Below are positions 17,505 through 26,335 of a stretch of DNA of 40,545 nucleotides, in pieces. The notes under the pieces are model-generated. The model saw only the letters and a program-made list of their open reading frames with translations. It ran no database searches and was not told where the DNA came from. Source of the DNA: Bacteroidales bacterium. GTDB lineage: Bacteria; Bacteroidota; Bacteroidia; Bacteroidales; UBA7960. Each line of letters opens with the position of its first letter. Within the stretch, counting starts at the first letter, position 1. Location of the stretch: assembly GCA_003557965.1 (NCBI GenBank), contig PWND01000115.1, positions 1 to 40,545 on the forward strand, written 5' to 3'. The position numbers and the translations under genes are program-made.

Positions 17505-17582
17505 AACAAAATTCTTATATTAGAAGTTATAAATAAGTGTACTTTTTAAGTATAATTAAATTGAACTAAAAAAAATAACAAA

Positions 17583-19760
17583 ATGGTTAACATAAAAGAA
17601 GAGCTTAAAGTAAATAAAACAGAAGAATTATTAAATGTCCTTTTAAAAGAGAACCCAAAAATCAATAATATTCTGCAAGAAGCGAATAACACAGAAGAGA
17701 TACATGCCAAGATTAAAGAGCTAATAGATGATTACTTCAAAAGCAATCCCAAAACTAAAAGTTTTTACCTTGAAGAAGATTGTGGCCGTGAAGCAATGGA
17801 AAGACTAACATGGCAGGATTATGCAGCAATAAGAATCATGGATTATATTGATAATGCGGGCAAGGCTTATAAAGATTTAAACCTTCGTGGGAAAGAAATA
17901 AGCAGCAATCCTTTTAAAATGCTTTGGGAAGCCGTAAAAAACGGGCGTAACGATTTGAGTGAAGATTTTTACCTTGATATGATTTACTTATTCAGGCAGT
18001 TTGATGGCAAAATAACTCAGAAAATCCCCACTGATGAAGTAATTAAGAAATGGATGAACAAATATCCGGCAGGTACTGACTCAGCAGTAATGGAGGTGAG
18101 AAAGAAAAACAAGCAAAGAATTATTTCCTTATTTAAGAAGAAAATTGAGTCAGGAGAAATAAAGAAATCTGGTTTTAGCTTTCCTGATGGCGCTACTGAT
18201 GACGAGAAGCTTGAGCTTTTAAATTCCTGGTGGGATAATTATAAATTTCACCTGGCTTTTGCAGTAAGGACTCCTGATTTATTGAATGAAATGCTAAACA
18301 ATTCACTCGATAAGGAAACAATGGATATCTTATACAAGGCTGAAGAGAAAGGCATTCCATTTTTTGTAAATCCTTACTATTTATCACTGCTAAATGTAGA
18401 AACTCCGGAATCATTAAAAGGAGCAGACCTTGCAATAAGGTATTATGTTTTATATTCACAAGAGTTGGTTGATGAGTTTGGCGATATTGTAGCCTGGGAA
18501 AAAGAAGATGTTGTTGAGCCCGGGAAGCCGAATGCTGCAGGATGGATTTTACCTACTAAGCATAATATCCACAGGCGTTATCCTGAAGTGGCAATAATGA
18601 TTCCTGATACAATGGGGCGGGCTTGTGGAGGCCTGTGTGCAAGTTGCCAGAGAATGTACGACTTTCAAAGTGGCAACCTTAACTTTAACCTTGATGAGCT
18701 TAAGCCGGATGAATCATGGAATGACAAGCTCGATAAAATAATGAACTACTGGGAAAAGGATTCACAGTTGAGAGATATTCTTATTACCGGCGGAGATGCG
18801 CTTATGAGTGCAGATAAAACTTTGAAAAATATTTTTGAGGCTGTTTATAAAATGGCTGTTAACAAGAAAGAATCAAACAAAAACCGCAAAGACGGCGAAA
18901 AATATGCTGAGCTGCTGCGGGTTAGGCTTGGAACAAGGTTGCCGATATATTTACCACAAAGGATTACACCTGAGCTTACTGATATTCTTAAAGAGTTTAA
19001 AACAAAAGCTTCAAAGGTTGGAGTTAAACAGTTTGTAATTCAAACACACTTTCAGTCGCCAATGGAAATAACGCCTGAAGCCGAACGTGGTGTTAAAAGA
19101 TTAATTAGTGCAGGGTGTACTATTACAAACCAACTTGTTTATACTTCTCCTGCTTCAAGGAGAGGACATACGGCACAACTCAGAAAAGCCTTAAATGACA
19201 TTGGCGTTCTTACATATTATACTTTTTCTGTAAAAGGGTATATGGAAAACAGCAATAAGTTTGCTACAAACGCCAGGGCTGTTCAAGAGCAACTGGAGGA
19301 AAAAATACTGGGTGCTATTCCGCAAAAGCATTATAACGAAATTAAAAAATTCCCCATAGAAGCGGAAAAGCTTATTGAAAACATAAGAGAACTTAGAAAG
19401 GAAGCAAATATCCCGTTTTTGGCAACCGACCGAAACGTGCTTAATCTTCCCGGGGTTGGTAAAAGCATGACTTACAGGGTAATTGGCATAACTTCAGATG
19501 GCAGAAGAATACTGGAATTTGACCATGACCACACAAGGAAACACAGCCCAATTATTGACAAAATCGGCAGGTTTGTTATTATTGAGTCAAAGTCAATTTC
19601 TGAATACCTTAAACAAGTAGATGAAATGGGAGAAAATCCTGAAGAATACAATTCAATTTGGGGATACTCTATTGGTGAAACGGAACCAAGACATCCAATT
19701 TACGAGTATCCAGAATATGGCTTTGAAATAACTGATAAATATACAAACTTGTCAGTTTAG
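17583..19760 (+). CDS. Long KamA-family radical SAM protein
   Basis: This 725-residue protein has a lysine-2,3-aminomutase-like core in its second half. The [4Fe-4S]-SAM cluster motif C-x3-C-x2-C (CGGLCASC, about 348-355) is followed by GGDALMSAD, GTRLPIYLPQRIT, a THFQSPMEIT stretch and a LPGVGKS motif near residue 625 that fits the PLP lysine of KamA. Typical KamA is about 416 residues, so the extra N-terminal 300 or so residues are notable. The core may make beta-lysine or act on another amino acid; substrate is uncertain. Start ATG 17583 (MVNIKEEL) gives an in-frame helical N-terminus; no strong Shine-Dalgarno is visible. Confidence 0.85.
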   Translation: MVNIKEELKVNKTEELLNVLLKENPKINNILQEANNTEEIHAKIKELIDDYFKSNPKTKSFYLEEDCGREAMERLTWQDYAAIRIMDYIDNAGKAYKDLNLRGKEISSNPFKMLWEAVKNGRNDLSEDFYLDMIYLFRQFDGKITQKIPTDEVIKKWMNKYPAGTDSAVMEVRKKNKQRIISLFKKKIESGEIKKSGFSFPDGATDDEKLELLNSWWDNYKFHLAFAVRTPDLLNEMLNNSLDKETMDILYKAEEKGIPFFVNPYYLSLLNVETPESLKGADLAIRYYVLYSQELVDEFGDIVAWEKEDVVEPGKPNAAGWILPTKHNIHRRYPEVAIMIPDTMGRACGGLCASCQRMYDFQSGNLNFNLDELKPDESWNDKLDKIMNYWEKDSQLRDILITGGDALMSADKTLKNIFEAVYKMAVNKKESNKNRKDGEKYAELLRVRLGTRLPIYLPQRITPELTDILKEFKTKASKVGVKQFVIQTHFQSPMEITPEAERGVKRLISAGCTITNQLVYTSPASRRGHTAQLRKALNDIGVLTYYTFSVKGYMENSNKFATNARAVQEQLEEKILGAIPQKHYNEIKKFPIEAEKLIENIRELRKEANIPFLATDRNVLNLPGVGKSMTYRVIGITSDGRRILEFDHDHTRKHSPIIDKIGRFVIIESKSISEYLKQVDEMGENPEEYNSIWGYSIGETEPRHPIYEYPEYGFEITDKYTNLSV

Positions 19761-19779
19761 AATAGAATAACATACTTTG

Positions 19780-20721
19780 TCAGAAACTGTATGATAACCC
19801 AACACTAAACAGCTGCTTAAACTGAGTGCGAGGGCCGAATTTGTCAAATTCGCCATCATCGTTTGTATCTATTCCAATTTTAACATTTTCATCATATATC
19901 AGGTGAGTTGCAAAGTTTATTGTAATATACTGCGTTACTTTGATAACTGTGAGAGTTTCCCAGTTTACGTCAAGGTTTTGAGGCTTATCAAGATAATTTG
20001 AAAACAAGTCAAGCTTTGTCTGAAAAGTTATGTCATCCGTTACTTTCCAGCGATAAGCGAATCTGACATATCCACCAAATTCTCTTTTTGTTGTTTCTCC
20101 CGGTTCAACACCGAAAGCACCTTCTTCTGATAGTCTTTTGTCGTTTACAATTGTTATTTTCCCTGTTACAGGAGCAAAAAACAAGCTTAAGTTTCCACTC
20201 GCTTTATAATCAAGTCCGGCTGCACCTAACAAGTATGCAGGAGCAAGAAAATCAGAGATTTTTACAGAATCATTAGGGTAGTTATAACCCGGTGTCATTT
20301 GAGTACGAAAATTAACTAATCCGGAATAATGCCAATTATCAAAAGCCTTATATCCTAATTTCGACATAAAATCAATCCTGTCGTTAGTTTTTATTACACT
20401 TTCCTCTCCTTGCCTGACCATTCCATAGCCCACATCAAGAGTATTTTCCCATGACAATGACTCTTTACTATAAGTAAGAAACAAATTTGAAAGTGTATTT
20501 CCTGATAATGAGTTTTGCCCACCAGCTGCCCAATTTGTTAGAGAAACTTGCGAGAAACCCAATGAAAACACACCCCCTGTATTCCAGCCCTCTTCAACTT
20601 CTTCTTCTGTTATTTCCATTAAATCCGTTTCTACTTCTGTTACCTGGGCTTTTAGGCTTTTCCCTGTCAGCATTAACACAAAACCTCCCAGCAATAAAAT
20701 AGTATATAAATTTAGTTTCAT
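19780..20721 (-). CDS. DUF3078-type outer-membrane protein
   Basis: The ATG at 20721 (MKLNLYT, 313 residues) is preferred over an upstream in-frame codon at 20772, because a normal signal peptide (ending SLKAQ) starts there. The mature part has an acidic stretch (EITEEEVEEGW), then W-N-T-G-G and F-S-L-G-F-S-Q-V-S-L-T-N-W-A-A-G-G, the DUF3078 signature, and alternating aromatic strands to a final SYSF. The family is a small outer-membrane beta-barrel common in Bacteroidota; its function is unknown. Its stop lies 20 bases from the convergent KamA-like stop. Confidence 0.85.
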   Translation of the reverse strand: MKLNLYTILLLGGFVLMLTGKSLKAQVTEVETDLMEITEEEVEEGWNTGGVFSLGFSQVSLTNWAAGGQNSLSGNTLSNLFLTYSKESLSWENTLDVGYGMVRQGEESVIKTNDRIDFMSKLGYKAFDNWHYSGLVNFRTQMTPGYNYPNDSVKISDFLAPAYLLGAAGLDYKASGNLSLFFAPVTGKITIVNDKRLSEEGAFGVEPGETTKREFGGYVRFAYRWKVTDDITFQTKLDLFSNYLDKPQNLDVNWETLTVIKVTQYITINFATHLIYDENVKIGIDTNDDGEFDKFGPRTQFKQLFSVGLSYSF

Positions 20722-20851
20722 AATAGTATTTTTTTTAAAACCGATTTGAATGATTACAAATAAAAATAACAAGCAATAATAACAAATGTTTATTAACCCT
20801 TTTAATAGCAGCTATTAAAAAACCTTGCAAAAAGAGTTATTTTTTGCTAAA

Positions 20852-22369
20852 TTATTCCTTTCTCTTCGCTTTAAATATTTTTGAAATAATGTTTTTTGTA
20901 TCTGTTGTAAATGATTTGTCGCTAATTACAACAAAAAATATAAAAACAAATAGCAATATTGCATGGATAAAATATCTCAAAAACGGGTTTGCAATATCCA
21001 GGAAAACACTAATAAAGTACACTAATAAGGCTAACCCTATCATTAGGGTAATTTTTTTCCAGGGATACGGAATGAAAAAATATTTTTGTCCAAACAACAG
21101 GCAGGCAACTGTCATTGAAAAATAACACGCAAGCTGTGCCCATGCTGAGCCAAAGTAACCATATATAGGAATTAACCATAAGTTTAAGCTTACAGTTATA
21201 ATTGCACCTATTATGGTAAAAATTGCGCCAAAATGTGTTTGTCCTGTAATTTTATACCATATACTAACATTAAAATATATTCCCAAGAACATTTTTGCCA
21301 TCAGCAAAATAGGGACAACACCCAATCCTTCACGGTATTCTTTACCAATAAAGTGCTGGACTATATCCATATATAGCATTATCCCCAAAAAAATAAACAA
21401 ACATGCAAAAACAAAATATTTCATCACAATTGCATACAATTGAGGAGCTTCCTTTTTTTCTGAGTGTGAAAAGAAAAATGGTTCAGCGGCAAAACGAAAA
21501 GCCTGGATAAATATGGCCATAATTACTGCAATCTTAAAACAGGCCCCATAAATACCTACATGCGACATTGCAATGTCTTCAGGCAAGATATATTTCAGCA
21601 TCAGCTTGTCAAGAGCTTCATTTGCCACCCCGGCAATTCCTGCAACCAGTAGTGGCAGTGCATAAATTAGCATTCTCCTTAACAAAGCTGCAGAAACAAG
21701 AATTTTTGTTTTGAAAATTTCGGGCAACAATAATGCAAGTGTTATTATACTTGCAATTAAATTTGATATAAAAACATAACCAACTCCAATATCCGGGCTA
21801 TAAACTACTGAAACTAACTTTATTACACTTTCGCTGCTATTGTTTATAAGCCACGGACACAGCAGTAAAAAAAACAGGTTAAGCCCAATATTTACTCCAA
21901 TATTAATTAACTTAATTGTTGCAAACCTCATCGGTCTGTTTTCTGCCCGGAGCTTAGCAAAAGGGATGGCTGCAATTGCATCAAAGCCTATTATTATTCC
22001 AAACCATATAACATACTCCGAATGTTGCGGATATCTTAAAAGGGCTGCCAGGTCATTGCTGAATATCATTACTAAAGCAATGAAAACAATTGAGCTTGTA
22101 AACACTGACACTACTGTTGTACCAAACACAGTGTTTCTTTTATCCTTTTCTGTTTGATAAAAGCGAAACAATGCCGTTTCCATACCATAAGTTAGAATAA
22201 CAATGAGAAAGGCAACATAAGAGTACATCTCAACCACAACACCATACTGGCTTGTTAAAAATATGCGGGTATAAAGCGGAATCAGAAGGTAGTTTAACAA
22301 CCTTCCAACAATGCTACTTAAGCCATAAATGGCAGTTTGTCCGGCAAGTTGAGATATATGTGACGACAT
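20852..22369 (-). CDS. Polysaccharide flippase (MOP superfamily, Wzx-like)
   Basis: This 505-residue protein has about 14 hydrophobic segments and the N-terminal layout of lipid-linked oligosaccharide flippases (AGQTAIYGLSSIVGRLLNYLLIPLYTR). It should move undecaprenyl-linked sugar units across the inner membrane for O-antigen, capsule or exopolysaccharide assembly. It stands apart from other sugar genes here, although a GT4 and a nucleotide-sugar epimerase lie elsewhere in the window. The upstream region to 22569 is a divergent promoter zone with no further gene. Confidence 0.85.
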   Translation of the reverse strand: MSSHISQLAGQTAIYGLSSIVGRLLNYLLIPLYTRIFLTSQYGVVVEMYSYVAFLIVILTYGMETALFRFYQTEKDKRNTVFGTTVVSVFTSSIVFIALVMIFSNDLAALLRYPQHSEYVIWFGIIIGFDAIAAIPFAKLRAENRPMRFATIKLINIGVNIGLNLFFLLLCPWLINNSSESVIKLVSVVYSPDIGVGYVFISNLIASIITLALLLPEIFKTKILVSAALLRRMLIYALPLLVAGIAGVANEALDKLMLKYILPEDIAMSHVGIYGACFKIAVIMAIFIQAFRFAAEPFFFSHSEKKEAPQLYAIVMKYFVFACLFIFLGIMLYMDIVQHFIGKEYREGLGVVPILLMAKMFLGIYFNVSIWYKITGQTHFGAIFTIIGAIITVSLNLWLIPIYGYFGSAWAQLACYFSMTVACLLFGQKYFFIPYPWKKITLMIGLALLVYFISVFLDIANPFLRYFIHAILLFVFIFFVVISDKSFTTDTKNIISKIFKAKRKE

Positions 22370-22511
22370 TTATAATAAAAATAAATATATTGCAAATTTG
22401 CGAAAATTATTTCTGTTATCAGTAATAAAAAAATAATATCACTTTATAAATCTGCTTTTCTTTATTTTTAAAAAAGTTCAGGCAAAATTATTATTATCAA
22501 TAAGTGCTTAC

Positions 22512-22544
22512 TTGGTATTAAATAAAATTCATTGTTTACCTTTG
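22512..22544 (+). promoter_or_regulatory. Promoter of gpmI
   Basis: TTG (22512-22514) and TACCTTTG (22537-22544) are 22 bases apart, inside the 17-23 range for Bacteroidota -33/-7 boxes. The ATG follows 25 bases later. Confidence 0.7.
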
Positions 22545-22569
22545 CACACGAAGAAAAAAAAATATATAT

Positions 22570-24090
22570 ATGTCAAACAGAAAATGTCTTTTGGTAATAT
22601 TGGATGGATGGGGAATTGGCAACAAAGATAAGGCTGATATTATTCATAATGCTAACCTGCCATTTACAAGCAACCTTAACAAAACCGCAGCTACTGCACA
22701 ATTATTAACATCCGGCGAAGATGTTGGCCTTCCTGCCGGGCAAATGGGTAATTCTGAAGTAGGACACCTCAACATTGGTGCCGGCAGAATAGTTTACCAG
22801 GACCTTGTAAAAATAAGCCAGGCAATTGAAGATGGCTCTTTTTTTGAAAATGAAGTAATTAATGAGGCATTCAATTATGCAAAAGCCAAATCAAAAAAAA
22901 TACACCTTCTTGGCCTGGTTTCTAATGGTGGAGTACATTCCGCCATGGATCATCTTTTTGGTATTTGCGATGCCGCTAAAAATCATGGCTTTGATGATCT
23001 TTTTATTCACGCTTTTACTGACGGACGTGATACTGACCCAAGAAGTGGAGCAGGATTTATAAAAGAACTTGAGCAACACCTTAAAACCTCAAAAGGAAAA
23101 ATTGCATCGGTTTGTGGAAGATACTATGCTATGGACAGGGATAAGCGCTGGGAAAGAATTAAGCAGGCTTATGATATGCTTGTTGATGGGAAAGGTGAAA
23201 CATTTTTTAGTGCTGAACAAGCTATCCTTGACAGCTATGAAAATAAAACTACTGATGAGTTTATTAAACCTAAAGTCATTACAGATGAAAATAAAAAGCC
23301 GTTAGCTACCATTGATAAAGACGATGTAGTGATTTGCTTTAATTTTCGTACCGACAGGTTGCGTGAAATAACCAGCGTGCTTACCCAGAAAAACATGCCG
23401 GATTTTAACATGAAAACTCTTCCGTTGTATTATGTTACAATGACAAAGTATGATGAGTCTTTTAATAATGTAAGGGTGGTTTTTGAGAAAGATGACCTGA
23501 AAAATACTTTAGGAGAAATACTTGCATTAAATAATAAAACACAGCTTAGAATTGCGGAGACCGAAAAATATCCTCATGTTACTTTTTTCTTTAGCGGTGG
23601 GCGCGAAGAAATATTTAAAAATGAAAAAAGGATAATGATTCCTTCTCCAAAAGTGGCAACCTATGACATGCAGCCGTCAATGAGCGCACCGGAAGTAAAA
23701 GACAGTGTTGTTAAAGAGATTCAAAAAAGAATTCATGATTTTATTTGCCTGAATTTTGCTAATGCCGATATGGTAGGCCACACCGGTGTTTATGAAGCTA
23801 TTAAAGAAGCTGTTGAAACAGTTGACAATTGCTTGCAGGAAGTAGTAAAAACTGCTGTAAATAACGATTATACAGTAATAATCACCTCAGATCATGGCAA
23901 CGCTGAAAATGCCGTTAATGCTGATGGAACACCAAATACTGCACACTCAACAAACCCGGTACCATGCTGGTTGATAGATGAAAATAATAAATCAATGAAT
24001 AATGGAAGGCTGTCGGATCTGGCACCAACAATCCTGAAAATCATGGGAATTAATGCACCTGAAGAAATGACAGGAAAAGCTTTGGTTTAA
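22570..24090 (+). CDS. gpmI: 2,3-bisphosphoglycerate-independent phosphoglycerate mutase
   Basis: This 506-residue protein has the alkaline-phosphatase-superfamily fold of iPGM and interconverts 3-phosphoglycerate and 2-phosphoglycerate in glycolysis and gluconeogenesis. Visible motifs: ILDGWG (metal Asp 12), GQMGNSEVGHLNIGAGR with the catalytic Ser 62, SNGGVHS, TDGRDTDP, the ANADMVGHTG and TSDHGNAEN metal-ligand stretches, and HSTNPVP near the C-terminus. Length is normal. It has its own promoter and is convergent with the small T9SS cargo gene. A cyclic-2,3-diphosphoglycerate-synthetase-like gene, working on a related metabolite, follows downstream. Confidence 0.97.
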   Translation: MSNRKCLLVILDGWGIGNKDKADIIHNANLPFTSNLNKTAATAQLLTSGEDVGLPAGQMGNSEVGHLNIGAGRIVYQDLVKISQAIEDGSFFENEVINEAFNYAKAKSKKIHLLGLVSNGGVHSAMDHLFGICDAAKNHGFDDLFIHAFTDGRDTDPRSGAGFIKELEQHLKTSKGKIASVCGRYYAMDRDKRWERIKQAYDMLVDGKGETFFSAEQAILDSYENKTTDEFIKPKVITDENKKPLATIDKDDVVICFNFRTDRLREITSVLTQKNMPDFNMKTLPLYYVTMTKYDESFNNVRVVFEKDDLKNTLGEILALNNKTQLRIAETEKYPHVTFFFSGGREEIFKNEKRIMIPSPKVATYDMQPSMSAPEVKDSVVKEIQKRIHDFICLNFANADMVGHTGVYEAIKEAVETVDNCLQEVVKTAVNNDYTVIITSDHGNAENAVNADGTPNTAHSTNPVPCWLIDENNKSMNNGRLSDLAPTILKIMGINAPEEMTGKALV

Positions 24091-24123
24091 CAAAAAAGGC
24101 TGATCTGTTTTTTATTTTTGACG

Positions 24124-24603
24124 TTACCTTTTTATAATCTTAAAAGTTTTAATTTTTCTGTTGCCATCAAGCACCTTCAAAAAATAAGTTGATGGAGGCA
24201 GATTTGTCATATCAATAGACGTAATAGCACCTTCAACTTTATCATTAGTAATAACGCGTCCGTTAAAGTCAATTAGCTGGTAACTCAGGTTTTCGCTATT
24301 ATAACTTTCGACTTTCAATGAAAGATTTCCTGTTGTGGGATTTGGATAAGCCTGGCAAAAAACGGTAATATCTTCGGCTTCATCTATCCCAACTATTACA
24401 AATATTTCATAAGGTTGCTGAACACCTTCTGTAATAATACCATCCTGACTTTCCATTGTTGTATATGAAATCTGGCCAACGGAGTAGCTAACGGTTCCGC
24501 CATCGCCGGAACCCTCTCCACCGGAGGTAGTAATAACTTCCTGCGCTGAAATACTTAAAGCGGATACAAATAAAAAAACAGGAATAACAAACAAGGTTTT
24601 CAT
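24124..24603 (-). CDS. Short T9SS cargo protein with type A sorting domain
   Basis: This 159-residue protein has a signal peptide (MKTLFVIPVFLFVSALSISAQ), a short Gly/Ser-rich segment (TTSGGEGSGDGGTVSYSVGQ, then EGVQQPYEI) and a T9SS type A C-terminal sorting domain: A-Y-P-N-P-T-T-G-N-L-S-L, LIDFNGRVI, LPPSTYFLKV and a basic KTFKIIKR end. Only about 60 residues lie between the signal and the sorting domain, so the cargo itself is very small. It should be exported through the outer membrane by T9SS and attached to the surface or released. T9SS genes themselves are not in the window. Confidence 0.85.
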   Translation of the reverse strand: MKTLFVIPVFLFVSALSISAQEVITTSGGEGSGDGGTVSYSVGQISYTTMESQDGIITEGVQQPYEIFVIVGIDEAEDITVFCQAYPNPTTGNLSLKVESYNSENLSYQLIDFNGRVITNDKVEGAITSIDMTNLPPSTYFLKVLDGNRKIKTFKIIKR

Positions 24604-24609
24604 CGTTGT

Positions 24610-24615
24610 CCTCCT
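24610..24615 (-). promoter_or_regulatory. Strong Shine-Dalgarno of the T9SS cargo gene
   Basis: The minus strand reads AAAAGGAGGACAACGATG; AGGAGG is 6 bases before the ATG. Most genes in this window lack such a site, as is usual for Bacteroidota, so it stands out and fixes the start. Confidence 0.7.
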
Positions 24616-24807
24616 TTTATAAAAAATTGTCTATTAAACACTTGGTTTCATTTTTAACATTATAAAGGTACGCTATTTATTAATATGTATTAAAAATAAT
24701 AAAATATTTTTTGTTGAAAATTTCAAATAAGTCAGCCCCATATTAGCTTATAGAAGCTTGTAACCTTTTTTAAATGAAAAACTTAGGATTTTTTGCAAAT
24801 TTAAAAC

Positions 24808-24837
24808 TTGTTATAATGGTTTAAAGAATTATTTTTG
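24808..24837 (+). promoter_or_regulatory. Promoter of the cDPG-synthetase-like gene
   Basis: TTG (24808-24810), a 19-base spacer and TATTTTTG (24830-24837) form an ideal Bacteroidota promoter, 61 bases before the ATG at 24899. The rest of the 295-base gap (24604-24898) is AT-rich and has no other feature I can support. Confidence 0.75.
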
Positions 24838-24898
24838 TGCAAAATTTTAAAATAATCAAACTAAAATAATTAACTAACATATTTAAATTTAAGAAGTT

Positions 24899-26260
24899 AT
24901 GAGTAAAAATAAGAAAAATGTAATTATTATCGGTGCTGCCGGTAGAGATTTTCACAACTTTAATACTTATTACAGAAAAAATGACAACTACAATGTAGTA
25001 GCGTTTACTGCGGCTCAAATTCCTGATATTGACGGGCGCAAGTATCCTGCAGAGCTTGACGGAGAATTATATCCAGATGGGATTCCTATTTATTCACAGG
25101 ATGAGTTGCCAAAACTGATTAAGGAGCTTGATGTTGACGTTTGTGCATTTTCTTACAGCGATGTTTCTTACCAGGAGGTAATGGCAATTGGTTCAATAGT
25201 AAATGCGGCCGGTGCAGATTTTATTCTAATAGGCCCTAAAGAAACGATGCTGAAAAGCACTAAGCCTGTAATAGCTGTTGGAGCTGTTCGCACGGGATGT
25301 GGCAAAAGCCAGACTTCAAGAAGAGTGATTGAAGTGCTTATGGAAATGGGGCTTAAAGTAGTAGCTGTCCGTCATCCAATGCCTTATGGCGATTTGGTAG
25401 CTCAGAAAGTACAGAGGTTTGCTGAGCTTGATGATCTTAAAAAGCACAAATGTACTATTGAAGAAATGGAAGAATATGAACCACACGTTATCCGTGGAAA
25501 TGTTATCTATTCCGGTGTTGATTATGAAGCAATTCTTCGCGAAGCTGAAAAAGAAGCTGATATAATTCTTTGGGATGGCGGAAACAATGATTTCCCATTC
25601 TTCAAGCCTGATCTTATGATTACAGTAGTTGACCCACACAGGCCCGGGCACGAACTTAACTATTATCCCGGCGAAACTACTTTACGAATAGCTGATGTTG
25701 TTGTTATTAATAAAATTGACAGTGCATCACCTGAAGGAATTCAGGAACTACGTGAGAATATTGCAAAGGTAGCTCCTGATGCAAGAGTGGTTGACGCCGC
25801 CTCCCCTCTTACAGTTGATAAGCCTGAACTTATTAAAGGCAAAAAGGTATTAGTTGTTGAAGATGGCCCAACTCTTACTCACGGACACATGAAAATTGGA
25901 GCCGGAACAGTAGCCGCACAAAAATATGGCGCAGGCGAATTTGTTGACCCAAGGCCTTATGTTGTGGGGAAACTGGCAGATACATTTAAAACTTATCCTG
26001 AAATTGGTACTTTACTGCCGGCAATGGGCTATGGCGACCAGCAAATTGCTGACCTTGAAGCTACGATAAATAAAGTTGAGTGCGATACAGTAGTAATTGC
26101 CACTCCTATTGATTTGTCGAGAATTGTAAAAATTCAGAAACCAACTGCAAAAGTTGATTATGAACTTCAGGAAATTGGTTCACCTAACCTTTGTGAACTG
26201 GTACGTGATTTCCTTGAGTCTCAAAACATCAGCAAAAACAACAAGTGCAGTTGTTGTTAA
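24899..26260 (+). CDS. Cyclic 2,3-diphosphoglycerate synthetase-like GTPase-fold protein
   Basis: This 453-residue protein resembles the cDPG synthetase family of methanogens in length and layout. The N-terminal Rossmann-like part is IIIGAAGRDFHNFNTYYR and a conserved YPAELDGELYPDGIPIYS stretch. A P-loop variant GAVRTGCGKSQTSRR (about 126-140) is followed by a D-G-G-N-N-D-F-P-F-F motif, then VVINKIDSAS, the NKxD specificity motif of the GTPase-like fold. In methanogens the enzyme makes cyclic 2,3-diphosphoglycerate from 2,3-DPG with ATP; bacterial homologues have no established function. The C-terminus is Cys-rich (CSCC). It has its own promoter and a strong terminator, and gpmI lies upstream. 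Confidence 0.75.
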   Translation: MSKNKKNVIIIGAAGRDFHNFNTYYRKNDNYNVVAFTAAQIPDIDGRKYPAELDGELYPDGIPIYSQDELPKLIKELDVDVCAFSYSDVSYQEVMAIGSIVNAAGADFILIGPKETMLKSTKPVIAVGAVRTGCGKSQTSRRVIEVLMEMGLKVVAVRHPMPYGDLVAQKVQRFAELDDLKKHKCTIEEMEEYEPHVIRGNVIYSGVDYEAILREAEKEADIILWDGGNNDFPFFKPDLMITVVDPHRPGHELNYYPGETTLRIADVVVINKIDSASPEGIQELRENIAKVAPDARVVDAASPLTVDKPELIKGKKVLVVEDGPTLTHGHMKIGAGTVAAQKYGAGEFVDPRPYVVGKLADTFKTYPEIGTLLPAMGYGDQQIADLEATINKVECDTVVIATPIDLSRIVKIQKPTAKVDYELQEIGSPNLCELVRDFLESQNISKNNKCSCC

Positions 26261-26266
26261 TAAATT

Positions 26267-26292
26267 AAAGGGGCTTTAGCCCCTTTTTTTTT
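26267..26292 (+). terminator. Intrinsic terminator after the cDPG-synthetase-like gene
   Basis: A perfect 8-bp stem AAAGGGGC (26267-26274) with GCCCCTTT (26279-26286), loop TTTA, runs into T's up to 26292. It separates this gene from pyrB. Confidence 0.9.
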
Positions 26293-26302
26293 GTCTAATA
26301 TT

Positions 26303-26310
26303 TATATTTG
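26303..26310 (+). promoter_or_regulatory. -7 box of pyrBI
   Basis: TATATTTG matches TAnnTTTG and lies 25 bases before the pyrB ATG, just past the upstream terminator. No -33 TTG at normal spacing is visible. Confidence 0.6.
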
Positions 26311-26335
26311 CTTAACAATTACAAAACAAACATCA

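Noticed and set aside
20722-20772. An upstream start for the DUF3078 gene.
   Set aside because: It would place extra residues ahead of a normal signal peptide that starts at 20721.
26291-26335. An upstream start for pyrB.
   Set aside because: It would begin in the terminator T-run and before the -7 box; the ATG at 26336 matches the family N-terminus.
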